Translations under genes and position numbers: made by a program | The notes under the pieces: model-generated | The model's input: the letters and a program-made list of their open reading frames with translations, nothing else | Databases searched by the model: none | What the model was told of the DNA's origin: nothing | From: Micromussa lordhowensis | Lineage: Eukaryota; Cnidaria; Anthozoa; Scleractinia; Lobophylliidae | Assembly: GCA_964020085.1 (NCBI GenBank) | Contig: OZ026596.1 | Coordinates: 45,449,311 to 45,513,310, forward strand | Reading direction: 5' to 3' | Length of the DNA: 64,000 nt | In this document: in pieces, positions 51,330 to 62,158 of the stretch | Layout of the letters: the number at the start of each line of letters is the position of its first letter | Numbering within the stretch: position 1 is the first letter of the stretch

Positions 51330-52975
51330 TGATACAGCTTATTTGAATTTTTAAAGTAAGGAAAATTCTGTTGCAGTTTTAAATCTTGAAACTTGGTAGC
51401 GTTCTCAGCGGTTCAATCAATCGGCCATTAGAAGCCAGCTTGAGAGAGGGACAGCAGTTTTTCCGTTATATTGTGCTATGGAATCTTGTCAATGTGGGTG
51501 TGTTGACGTGTTTATAATTTCAAGAGACAAATTTCACTATTTAACGTATATGAACAGCACAATGTGGTGAGGATTAAAAAACCATGAATGTTCAGATGAA
51601 ACTTGACTACCTGCTTCGAAAACTGAGAAGATAGCTCACCAGCGTAATGCATGAGAGAAGCAATCCTGAAGCCAAGAACAGAATCAATTCCTATGGAAAA
51701 AATGTATAGACCAAAAATACCATAATTAGCTAACTGTGTCACCTTTCTCCCATACATGGAATATGAAATGTCAGTTTCAAGCAAGGAAAGACATCTACTA
51801 CGGCGGTTGCCCACCAAATATGGAATTAAACAAATTGTAATAGAAGAACTTAGGTAGACAACTCACGACACGTAACAAAATTTTTAACCTACAGTTCTAC
51901 GACTGCATAAACGAAATGTTAACTGGTAACTCCGTGTTTCGACAACACAGCATTGATTTCTTTGGCGTCAAAGATTTGTACCTCAAAGTCCTCACGGCAG
52001 CAGAATAGATATGTTAAACTCTCAAACAGTTTAAGTGCCAGCTAGCGAAAGAAACGGAAAACTAACAACTAGCCGGATAAATAGCAACTCAGAGAAAAAG
52101 ATGACGATTCACCTTCAAAGGACAACGTCGACCAACAACAAAATGGGTGTGTCGTTTGGCAGTTATCTACATGCCCTTATTAAAATTCATGTTTCTGAGC
52201 ACAAGAAATCCGTGGTATGCATTATGCTCCTTTTCTGTGTGTTTCTTGATTTGTACAATGCGGCGACGAGAAAACACGCCCTCCAATGTTTACTGAGGAA
52301 GAGGAATGTTATTTTTACGATAAATGATTGCTCCCTGATTTCGCAAGGTTTTGAAATTTTAAACCGTTATTAAATATGCAAAGTGATAAATTGTATGTAC
52401 AAGGTGATCACGGCGCTAACTGCAACCGTGACAGTTTTATCACGTCCAATGCAACTTTCGTTTCGTTCGGTAAACGGAAATTGGGCGAATAGAGGTTCGA
52501 GATTTTCGAAAAAAAAAACAGCTTTTTTATTCTCATCCCAATACTGGACTGCCTTTCAATTGCGAGCCAGAGATTCATTTTACTCTGCACCTTTGCTTAA
52601 ATTTCAAAATAGAGAAGCACATAGCTAGGGCTGGTGTGGACCAGCACTTGGCGCTTCTATATGTATGTAGTTATTGTACTAAGTGTAATTTGTTTAGTCG
52701 TTACTTGGTTAGGCATTGCTGCGTCAATCATTTTTTTGCAATGACTGTCATTATGCTGCTATTGTTACTTAATTTTATTGTTTCTGAAATGTATATCACC
52801 AGAATGCGGTTTCTGAGGTGGTATTAAACCAGTCTCTATCCTGGTCCCGGTTGTTCGAAAGCCGATTAGCACTAACCCACGATTAAATCATCCTAATCCA
52901 CGGAATAAATGTGTTCCTCGAAGCTCGATTAGCACTATCCAAGTATTAAACTAGGGTTAAATTTAACACACCTAG
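51330..52975. other. Non-coding sequence, nothing firm recognised
   Basis: Several ORFs of 60-112 aa, including 51512-51817 on the minus strand and 52035-52373 on the plus strand, match no family I know. Near 52845-52960 a GGTTGTTCGAAAG motif and CGATTAGCACTA repeats resemble the ends of a small repeat family also seen at 57960-58375. Confidence 0.4.
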
Positions 52976-53308
52976 CAAGTTCAAGTTCAAGTTCATTTAT
53001 TCACACTATTCAATTACAATACAACAACAATAAAGGATAAAAAAGAAGTAAAAAACAGCGCTGATGATACATTGAGCTAAACATAACAATGGGAAAAGTG
53101 TGTAGCAGCCAAAGGAGCAAAGCTTTCGAGTTGGCTGCTACCACAGAACAATTAAAAGTGGGTAGAGGTTATACAGAATTTATAAAAACTAATTGTATAA
53201 AAGCTCTGGTTAGATTAATTACATTGAAAAGGAAGAGTATAAATGAGTAACAATAACTACTTAAATTAAATAATTAAATAAATAGAGCCAAAAATAGATT
53301 GAAGTTAT

Positions 53309-53578
53309 TCAACATGCCTGATTTTCGAGTAGAAAGAATTTGTATTCTTTTTTAAAACTGTTGAATTCGAGACACTTAATTTTCATGGGTATTGTTTCCC
53401 AGATCTGCGATGCCGCTACACTAAACCTTGCCAGGCCATAATTAGTTCTAGAATATGGTCTGTGAAGGTTTTGATTAGAGGCATATCTAGTATTATAATG
53501 ATGGACAGCCGAAGCTGGTTGAGCTAAATCATAGAGGGCAGGAGGTATATCCTTTTTCCTATATTGTAATTTATGCAC
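53309..53578 (-). pseudogene. LINE ORF2 C-terminal fragment (89 aa)
   Basis: Carries the HHYNTRYASNQNLHRP block and SQIWETIP segment typical of the C-terminal end of CR1/L2 ORF2. It overlaps the RT ORF by 8 bp in another frame, so one indel separated them. Confidence 0.8.
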
Positions 53579-55220
53579 AAGAGTGCCAATTTTTAATTTG
53601 AAAACAATGATTCTCTAGCTTTAAGATTTCTAATAGCGTAAAGTACGGTGTGGGACTTTCTCTCTTATTTGCAAAGATGATGCAGCGAATACAGCGATTT
53701 TGACTTATTTTGATTTTATTTAATTTAGTTTGGTATGCGGTACCCCAGCTCATTAATCCATATGTCAGATAGGGATATATGAGAGTGTAGTACAGTTGTT
53801 TGAGTGTACTCATAGGTACATAATATCTAAGTTTAAATAAAATTCCAATGTTTTTTGTTATTTTGTTATTAATGTGCTGGAGCTGAGCATCCCATTTTAG
53901 ATGTTTATCAATAAAGACCCCTAAGTATTTAATTTGAGACTTTTGCTCTACATTACACACTGTTATTCTAATATTTGTTTTCTTCTTAGGTAAAGCAATT
54001 ATCATATAATTAGTCTTTTTAAAATTAATGGACAGCATATTTGCTGCACAAAATTTTAAGACCTTTCCAAGTTCTTCATTAATAACTGATTGTAACTGCT
54101 CTGGGTCTCTTGAAGAATAAAACATATTTGTATCATCTGCAAAAATCCTAAAAGTTAACTCCTTAGAAGACCTTGGCAAATCATTAATATACAATAGAAA
54201 CAGTAGTGGACCTAATGTGGAGCCTTGAGGTACACCACATGTAATGGTTTTCAGGCTAGATTCTACATTACCAATTTTAACATATTGTTTACGATTAGTT
54301 ATGTAGCCTGAAAACCATGCATGGGGGAGTCCTCGGATTCCATATTTATACAATTTTTCTAAGAGAATATGGTGGTTAATTGTATCGAAGGCCTTGAAAA
54401 AGTCTAAAAAGATACCACATGTTACTTTTTGATCATCGACTGCCGACTTTAATTTCTCTACAGTTTCTAGAATTGCATATTCAGTGGAGCAATATCCCTT
54501 TCTAAAACCAAACTGGAAGTTATATAATAGACACTCTTTTTCTAGATAGGACATAAGTTGGTCATACACTAATCTTTCCAGTACTTTGCTAAAGGGAGAA
54601 ATAACTGCTATTGGCCTATAATTTCCTAACTCAGATATACTACCACTTTTGAATATTGGAGTTACTTTTGATATTTTAAAGATTTCAGGAAACTCCCCTG
54701 ATAATATTGACTCATTATATATTTCAGTAAAGGGTGCAGAGAGTTGTCCACTTGCAAGTTTAATAAGTTTGTTAGGAACATTGAGGGATGCTTTGTTTTC
54801 TTTCAGTCCAGAAAATAATGTAAACACTTGTGTCTGGGTTACAGGAGCAAGGTAGAAGCTGTTTGATGGCGTAGATTCTATATATTGCAAAGGGTCTGTA
54901 TGATCAGTTTTGATTTCCTTTGCTAAAGATGGTCCAATATTTACAAAAAAGTTATTAAATAATTCAGCAATATCCCTTTCTTGTGTATAAGTCCTATCAT
55001 TGTGGGTAATTCTTGTGGGTTGGGTTTGACCTTTGGTTTTCCTTTTAACAAGAGTACCAATAAGTTTCCAAGTTTGCTTAAGATTATCTTTGTGCTTTAA
55101 AAATTGCATGCTGTAGTATTCAGTTTTACTTTTATTCTTAAGATGTGAAAGAATAGCTGCATAATGCTTATATTCCCCAACTTTTTGAGAGTCCTTGCTT
55201 AAGAAATATGAACGGTACAT
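53571..55220 (-). pseudogene. LINE reverse transcriptase (549 aa open part)
   Basis: RT core visible in order: KVTPIFKSG and NYRPIAVIS, FRKGYCSTEY, a GIFLDFFKAFDTINH block with catalytic Asp, GVPQGSTLGPLLF, and the FADDTN catalytic box. Linker and thumb follow (INFKKTNYM, IKYLGVFID). The RT core looks intact, but the endonuclease part upstream is broken and the C-terminus shifted, so the element cannot move by itself. Confidence 0.9.
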
Positions 55221-55500
55221 TTTCTGTGTCCTTTTTACCGACTTTAAGATACCTTTAGTGAGCCATGGTTTATTAAGTTGTCTTTGCTTGTTTTGACTAG
55301 CCAGCTTGATGGGTGCATGTTTATCTATAATTTTATTCAGGGTGTTGATCGTCTCCTGTACCTTTTCATTAAGATTCTTTTCTGGTTTGAGGATTTCACG
55401 CCAATCAATAAGTTTTATATCATCTAAATATAGATCTTTGTTAAATTAAGAGTAGTCTCGAAAATATTTTTTATTACTATTATTCCGTGTAGGCTGGGTT

Positions 55501-55722
55501 CTAACTATGCAGAAAACTGGGAGGTGATCTGTTATATCTACTGTTAGAATTCCTGCTGTAAAATTTTGTAAACAATTTGTATATATGATCAATAAGCGTT
55601 GCTGTATGATCAGTAAGCCTCGTGGGTTTGGTAATAATCGGCAAGATGTTGTTAGTATAAAGCATATCTAAGAACTCTTCAGGTTGAGCATGTTCATTAA
55701 ATTTGAGGAAATTTATATTCAT
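55501..55722 (-). pseudogene. LINE endonuclease fragment, C-terminal part
   Basis: DMNINFLK-like start and ITKPTRLTDHTATLIDHIY block, characteristic of the second half of the apurinic-type endonuclease of CR1/L2 elements. Frameshifted from both neighbours. Confidence 0.75.
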
Positions 55723-55797
55723 ATCTCCAAAGATGTAGATTTCATGTCTATTGTGATTAATTGTTTTGATTATATCATTTAGTTGGTTACGAAACTG

Positions 55798-56175
55798 TTA
55801 TAAGTTACAAGTGGGATGCTTGTAGATACAACCTATTATGATTTTCCTTTTACCTTTGCCAGCATCAATTTCTGCCCAGCAGGATTCCACTTGTGCTATC
55901 TCAAATTTAATATCAGGTCTAGGTACAGCTTTAAGACTATTTGCAATATATAAAGCAGCTCCACCTGCGTTTGTTAACGAGTCCGTGTGGAAAAAATTAT
56001 AGCCTTTGATATTAACATTAGATATAGACGTCTCACCTAATTTAGTTTCTGTAATTCCAAGTATATCCAGCTTGGAGTCAAAGGAGCATAATAGTTCTTC
56101 TAATAGATTTAAGTTTTTAGATAAACTTCTGATGTTGCAGTGAAGGATTGAAAAAGACTTTACATCTGAATTCAC
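55798..56175 (-). pseudogene. LINE endonuclease fragment, N-terminal part (125 aa)
   Basis: ILHCNIRSL holds the early Asn and LGITETKL the metal-binding Glu of the EEP endonuclease fold; an IIIGCIYKHPT end follows. The frame ends before the rest of the domain. Confidence 0.8.
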
Positions 56176-56200
56176 TGACTAACATTTTATTAAAGCCGCG

Positions 56201-57280
56201 GACTGAGTAATATTCTGAGCAGGGAGTATTTAACATTAAGTCTGGGTCGCTTTCGCTTTTAGCGAGATGGATTAACTCGCTAATCGGATGAAAAAGCAGA
56301 CAAACAAATCAAAAATGGCGGACTTACAGTTTGTTGATTTTCCTTTTATGCCTGGCCCAGTAAGGAAAGAAATGCAGTTTAAGCAACCTTGCGACTTTTC
56401 CAAAATAGATGTTACTACTCTCTCAGGGATGAGCTATCCCGTGGCCGGTTTTCCCGCGGTTTTTCACAACGCGGACGGACCGATGTTCGGCGATCCGCAA
56501 AATGTTTTACACAAAGAGGGCGAGGCGAGAAATCATGAAAAATTTCAACATTTCAGTTCTCAGAGGTAGAAATCGTTGCTTCCCAGCCGCTGTAATGTAA
56601 AAGGACAGATCAATGGTGGAATTAAAGGCTTTTCTTGCTTGATAAAGGCGAGTATTATGGACAAAATATTGTTAAAGTTTCATTTACTGTCGACCTTGAT
56701 TGTTTTTCAAAAAGTTGTTTACAGTTTATTTCATTCGGCATAATTTAGACAATCAATCTCCGCTTTAACTTCTTTTCTTAGTTTATGGCTTTCCTCTTTT
56801 CTTGAATTTTCCCCTAGCCAAACTTGCTTTATTAATCCATCTGAATAAAGCCTGTTCTAAATTTCTAAATTACAAAGAAGTAGGGCTGAAAATTAGACTG
56901 GTAACCATTTTCAAGAGCTCACTGATTTTCCGCCTGTTCATGAATCAGTGAACCAGTGTTTATCTTGCACAGATTTTTTTATCACGACTCTCATTTTAAT
57001 TTCAGCATTTTTATTGGTTCTTGCATACCTTGTTTAAATTTAACAGGCTGTAATGTAAACCTATTTTTCCTATCGCTTCCCGCCTCGACTAGCCAGTGCT
57101 ATTTGCGGGAAGCGACCACTTTGTATTTTTCTTTTGTCAAATAGTAAATAAAGTTGAAAGTTGAAAGCAATGTAGTTGACATAAAAGAATTTTACTTTCT
57201 TTTTCTTTTTACTCAACAACAAGTTTGCATCAATTTTGTAGGAGCCGTCATCACTTCCCTCCCCTGCTGGTCCTAGTACT
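56201..57280. other. Unassigned sequence with a 93-aa ORF
   Basis: An ORF at 56288-56569 (plus) encodes MADLQFVDFPFMPGPVRKEM-type sequence not matched to any family. It could be a host exon or LINE-flanking DNA. Otherwise nothing recognised. Confidence 0.35.
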
Positions 57281-57289
57281 TCATCATCC

Positions 57290-57490
57290 CCCCATCACAG
57301 ACCGGTTGATGTCGGTCGATATGTCGGCCGAGTTTCCGCCGATATATCGGCCGATTATCGCTCGAGATATCGGCCGACTGTCGGTCGACATACCGGCCGA
57401 TAGTATCGACCGATACTATGTCGATATAGATGCACATGATCCGCGAATGTCGGTAAATTATCGGCCAACTGTCGGCCGAGTGGCGGTGAA
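57290..57490. repeat. Irregular TATCGGCCGA-type short repeat
   Basis: The core TCGGCCGA or variants (TCGGTCGA, TCGACCGA) occurs more than ten times at irregular 8-25 bp spacing, many copies palindromic. Resembles a decayed GC-rich satellite. Confidence 0.75.
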
Positions 57491-57955
57491 GTGTAAAGAC
57501 ATATTAAGTAATTTAACAAACTCGCCACGCAACAGGAACAGGTTGATAATGACAAAGGGTTTGTGGAAGCCACTCTTCCATCAGAGAATGAGGATCAAGA
57601 TGAGCAGAATTTGGTTCTTCAAGCTCTGAGGAAGAGGAAGAAAGTGATGAGAACGATTATGACGCGTTGCTACGGGGAGGAGAGCAACACGCTTTCTGTT
57701 ATGAACTGCACAAGGTGAAAGGTGATCTCATTTAATAATGCCTGGCGTATTTTTTAGCGTGGGGAGGGTCATAACTTTTTTGGGTCATACAAAGGGGAAG
57801 TTGATAGCTTTTACTGCAGTAAATTGGCGGAAGGCATAAAGTATGGGTGTATCTCGGGACATAATAGTGAGGTCTTACACCTAGTCCTGCTACCCCACAT
57901 ACCGCTGATCAGTAAGTACTCTGGATTTGTCTCCAGGCCCCAGATGGTCGTAGGC
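57491..57955. other. Unassigned sequence
   Basis: Contains an acidic-coding stretch near 57600-57650 (Ser/Glu/Asp-rich in one frame) without a full ORF. Nothing else supported. Confidence 0.3.
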
Positions 57956-58375
57956 TGGATAACGCTATCCACCAGTCCCCGGTTGTTCGAAAGGTGGAAA
58001 ACGCTATTCACAGAATAAATCACTATCCATTGTATAGCGTGGTTTGTTTTGGTAACACTTATCCACTGGATAGAGATTCATCCGGTGGATAGCGTTATCC
58101 AGCCTTTGAACAATTGGGCCAGGCCTGGGTTGTTCGAAAGGTGGATAATGCTATCCAACGGATAAGCCACTATCCAGAGGATAGCGCGGTTCACGGTTTT
58201 GTTAACACTTATCTATTGGGTAGAGATTTATCCGGTGAATAGCGTTATCTAGCCTTTAGGCAACTAGGGCCAGATAAATCGCTATCCAGCGGATAAGTGT
58301 AAACAAACAAACCACGCTATCCGCTGGATAGTGATTTATCCGTAGATAGCGTTATCCACCTTTCGAACAACCCGG
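57956..58375. repeat. Nested palindromic repeat built on GGATAGCGTTATCC-like units
   Basis: Motifs GGTTGTTCGAAAGGTGGA, GATAACGCTATCC and ACTATCCAG recur in both directions four or more times. The outer GGTTGTTCGAAAGG and CCTTTCGAACAACC-like ends form an inverted pair, suggesting nested or tandem copies of a small MITE. Confidence 0.75.
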
Positions 58376-59455
58376 GCGAGTACTCTAAAAGTCGGAAGTC
58401 AATGGCAAAAATGGACTACAGAGATTGATTATCATTCAAATAAAGCCAAGAAATGCATTTAGAAGCAGCAAAGCTTCTAAAATTTCAAAGACGTGCAGTT
58501 TTCATGTGTTCAAGTTGAATTTTTTTAATTTCCTGAATCGACATGCACCCAATTATAAACGACATGAATATACTTAGAAGATTTACGTCCATTTTATACC
58601 GTTTTAAAATGTAGACTCCATAAGGAGTGTTTAAAGCTTTCGTCAGATTTACCATTAAGATGCCCATCTTTGGTTGAAATTGATTTTTTAAGCGTAGAAA
58701 CAGTTTTGCATATCAAATGGTGTGAGAGGAAAGACGTTTCGCTTCTTACAGGACGTGAACAAAGTGAATTCCAAGTGTCTTTCGGACGTGCCAAGTAATT
58801 CTTAACGTGCTCTAGAAACGATTGCCACAACAAAGCTCGCGATTCCAGCAGGTTTAGACAAAGTTTAAGCGGTGTCACAAAGCGATAACCAAAGCGGTTT
58901 CGAAAAACGAAGAACCAAATATAGCGAAAACAAGTGAAATAAAAATACAAAGAAACTTCTAAAGGCTACAAAGGAAATGCGAAAATCCATGAATATTTAG
59001 CGGCAACAAATGGGGCGTGCCAAGCGAGAAATAAAGAAACTGGATTTTTTTTCAAAATTTCTTTGCGTCCAATTGCCGTAAAAGTAAAATAACATCAATG
59101 TTGTATTCGACGTGATAGAACTGTCACGGTTGCAGACAGATCACCTTGTACATACAGTTGATCGCTGTGCATTTTTAAGACCTTTAAATCAACAATGCCT
59201 TAATTTGAAAACTACGCAATTATTTATAGCAGTCCTCACTGGACATTGGAGGGCGTGATATTCTCGTCGTATTGTGCAACCCAATGAACCAAAGACATGA
59301 AACATCCAGAAAAGGAGTATAATGCATTTTAAACATAGCTCAGTCGCATTTCGGAATACATGAATTTCAATAGAGATATATAAGCAAGTGTGAAACGACA
59401 CATTCATTTCGGTGTTGGTCGACGATGTCTTGGAGATGAATGGTCATCTCACTGA
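58376..59455. other. Non-coding sequence, nothing recognised
   Basis: Only short chance ORFs. Confidence 0.4.
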
Positions 59456-59863
59456 GGCCCGGTTCAGACGCCGATCTTTTCATGAGCCGAATCTAATTGA
59501 TTGAATTAAGTACATGAAAAGTTCGGCGTCTGAATCAATTAAGAACGGCTATTTCAATTTGGAACGCCTCAGCCGTTCTTTTCGCCTGGCTTGGCCGGGA
59601 ATTTCGCCTTTGGAACACCTTTGGAACTACTTTGATTCAGACGCCGAACTTTTCATGAGCCGATCCTAATGCAGAAATTGTTATAACGTATTTTCCAAGC
59701 AGTTTAGGTTTTCGATTTTTTTACAAGCAGTTTTGGTTCAAACTGATAAGTTCGGCGAATTAAGTTGGACGTCTGAATCAACAGGCGTACTTTTGTTAAT
59801 TTGGGTTGGTCCAAATTTGAATTAAGTTCGGCTCATGAAAAGATCGGCGTCTGAACCGGGCCT
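59456..59863. mobile_element. MITE with GGCCCGGTTCAGACGCC ends
   Basis: The left end, GGCCCGGTTCAGACGCCGAT, is inverted exactly at the right end; the arms agree over about 36 bp. The TTCAGACGCCGA motif recurs twice more inside, so the element is itself built from nested inverted copies. No coding capacity. Confidence 0.88.
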
Positions 59864-61599
59864 GTGGTTCTCTCCGATGTGCTCGCTTCAGATAAGTTCA
59901 TGTTTCCTCTCTTCTCTGAGTTGTGATTCATCCTCCGTCCTAGTTTTTAGTTGCTTTTGCTAGCTTGAACCAAAACTGTTTGACGATACTTGAATATATC
60001 CATTCTGTTATGAAACTTTGACGTGCAGATATCCATGCAGTGTTGGTTGCCAAACTGCGACAGAGCTGCCAAATATTTGGTTAAGGCAGTCGTAAAACTT
60101 TAGGTTAACAGTTTTGTTTGGTATTCCCAATTGTCTACCCAATGCCCTTATTCTATTACAATTTGAAAAATTCCAGATTTGGAAGGTAACCGCGCAGATA
60201 TAAGTTTTCCTTTGCTTGAAATGGCGAGGACATCGTTTATGTTATAAATTCCTAGCTTGGTTTTCTCCTGCCTCTCAGTTTTGTTAGCTTTCTCCGCTAA
60301 TTAGTAAAATTCTATCATTTCTCGCAGTAGTAAGTAGTTTTGATAAGTGTTTATTCCAATATGGGGAGAAAGGTGTTGCAATTAGCTAATTTTGCTATTT
60401 TTGCTCCATGCGTTATTCCTAAGGAAATAATTGTGTTGAAATGCCATACAGTCATCCCTGTTCTTGGCTTCAGGATTTATTCTCTCGTATAATATGCTGA
60501 GGAGCTACAGTCTCAGTTTTGTTGCAGGCAGTCAAGATTCACTTTAACATTCAGGATTTATGAATTCTTTTTGCCATCACTTCTTATTTTCGTTAAAATT
60601 TTGTAGCCACACCTGTCTGTTGTATAGCCAAACGTAGTAGCAGTGGTGTCCGAAGGAATGACTGCACTGGAGTCTTGGAGGCCATTTTCAGCCGGCTTGA
60701 CCGAAATCAGCATTTCAGTATTTCATCCCAAACGATCCCTTCGAGTTGAAACATCTCTATGCATGGAAGTTCAGATAAGTTAATGCACGTCAATTTTATT
60801 TAACCTCTTGAGCCCTTAAAATGATCCTTTTGATAACTCCATTTGCCTACACTTGGATAAATTTGACAGACCATATTACAGATTTCTCGCGCTAATGTTA
60901 CTCGGTGCAAGGCTGCCTGTTTTGCTCTAGAAAAGTGTTTATCCCTAACGCTCAAAGAGTTGCTGAGAGATATGATGATGGGTTCAATTATTAAACAGAC
61001 TGAAAATTTCCTGATTCCTGTTTTGCACAACCTAGCCAAAAATGATTGATCAAAACTGATAAAACCGTCCCTCAAAAAGAACGTTTATTTAGCTTTGGGA
61101 ACTTAGCCTTTATATTAGACGCATCTTGCTCTTATCAGTTTACTTAGGGTATGCTTCCTTTGAAAAGCGTACAGCATTTGTGATACTTGAACATTTGATC
61201 CAGCAAATATTTCAACATCCCATTGGAAATTTTGCGTTTTATGTGCCCCGGGGGTGGGGTGACTGTCCTACCTTTCAGGAGTGGACTCGGCGGATCAATA
61301 TCAGTTCACGATGCTCGATTACCAGTTATAGTACGATACCATCGGCTGGGGAAAGTGATCCACAAAGCATCTGATAGGACCTGGTTGGTGGAGATGATTT
61401 TAGATGCCATCGTATTTGTTTAAAATTGTGGAATATCACTTATAATGGTGGGTTGCACGTTCACCTCTTTTGATACCGGGTTTTTGTGTTTTTGCTTTTT
61501 AAAGAAGAATTTGGAATACTCGTTTCTAAAACTGCCATATTATCACCCAGAATTGAGAAAAACAAGTCAACTAGAAAGCCTTTGCTACTTTGACCACCA
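59864..61599. other. Non-coding sequence, nothing recognised
   Basis: Short ORFs at 60800-61075 (minus) and 61126-61423 (plus) have no recognisable features. Confidence 0.35.
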
Positions 61600-61723
61600 T
61601 ACACATTTTTTAACCTGTATTGTAATTATTTTATCTTGTAATCGTGTGTTGTAACTATACTTTTCTTCCTATGGTAAACTTTATGTAAATAGTGTAAAAT
61701 AAATGAACCTTGAACCTTGAACC
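61600..61723 (+). mobile_element. LINE 3' tail with TGAACCT repeats
   Basis: A short AT-rich stretch ends in AATAAATGAACCTTGAACCT-type tandem repeats, like the 3' end of the CR1/L2 element at 52976. Only the tail is recognisable. Confidence 0.55.
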
Positions 61724-62053
61724 TACATGGTTCAATTTTGAAACATGTTTGGGAGCATCGTGCCCCAGTCCACCCTTGAAAGAAAGAAAACGGCTCAGGT
61801 TTTACTCCGATTCATACTTTCTGGGAAAATATTGAGAGTACTCAGAGCAACGCATTTATCACTAGGTCAATATACGTCCTAGGATGTTTTGATTATGTTA
61901 CTTGGTTTTATTTACAAATTTGCTCATTCAGTACATTGTGAAAGTTTCGATTCTTTACAGAGAGTGGATGGGGAGGGGGATCTTTCCTTGTTAGTTGGGA
62001 AGAAGAGAGGAGCAGCCTAAAAACTGAAAGGATGACAGTAATAATAATAATTA
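61724..62053. other. Non-coding sequence, nothing recognised
   Basis: No supported feature; ends in a short AAT run (about 62038-62052). Confidence 0.35.
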
Positions 62054-62158
62054 ACAATTAGATTATGAGCTCGAGATTTCTATGAGGTGATAGGTGATGA
62101 GGCCGAAGGCCGAATCAACTATCGCCTCATAGAAATCTCGAGCAAATAATCTAATTGT
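62054..62158. mobile_element. Foldback MITE
   Basis: ACAATTAGATTATGAGCTCG begins the left arm and its near-exact complement ends the right arm; arms of about 43 bp around GATGAGGCCGAAGGCC. Confidence 0.8.

Larger units (their letters stand above)
52976..56200 (-). mobile_element. CR1/L2-like non-LTR retrotransposon, nearly full ORF2, frame-broken
   Basis: Order on the minus strand: endonuclease fragments (56175-55501), reverse transcriptase (55220-53571), C-terminal fragment (53578-53309), 3' end with tandem TGAACT repeats (about 52976-53000). CR1/L2 elements end in such short repeats. Several frameshifts and one interrupted segment (about 55221-55500) make it inactive. Confidence 0.88.

Noticed and set aside
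51512..52373. ORFs of 101 and 112 aa near the RT fragment
   Set aside because: No recognisable motif and no link in frame to the neighbouring LINE piece.
56288..56569. 93-aa ORF as a host gene
   Set aside because: No family recognised and no splice context could be established.
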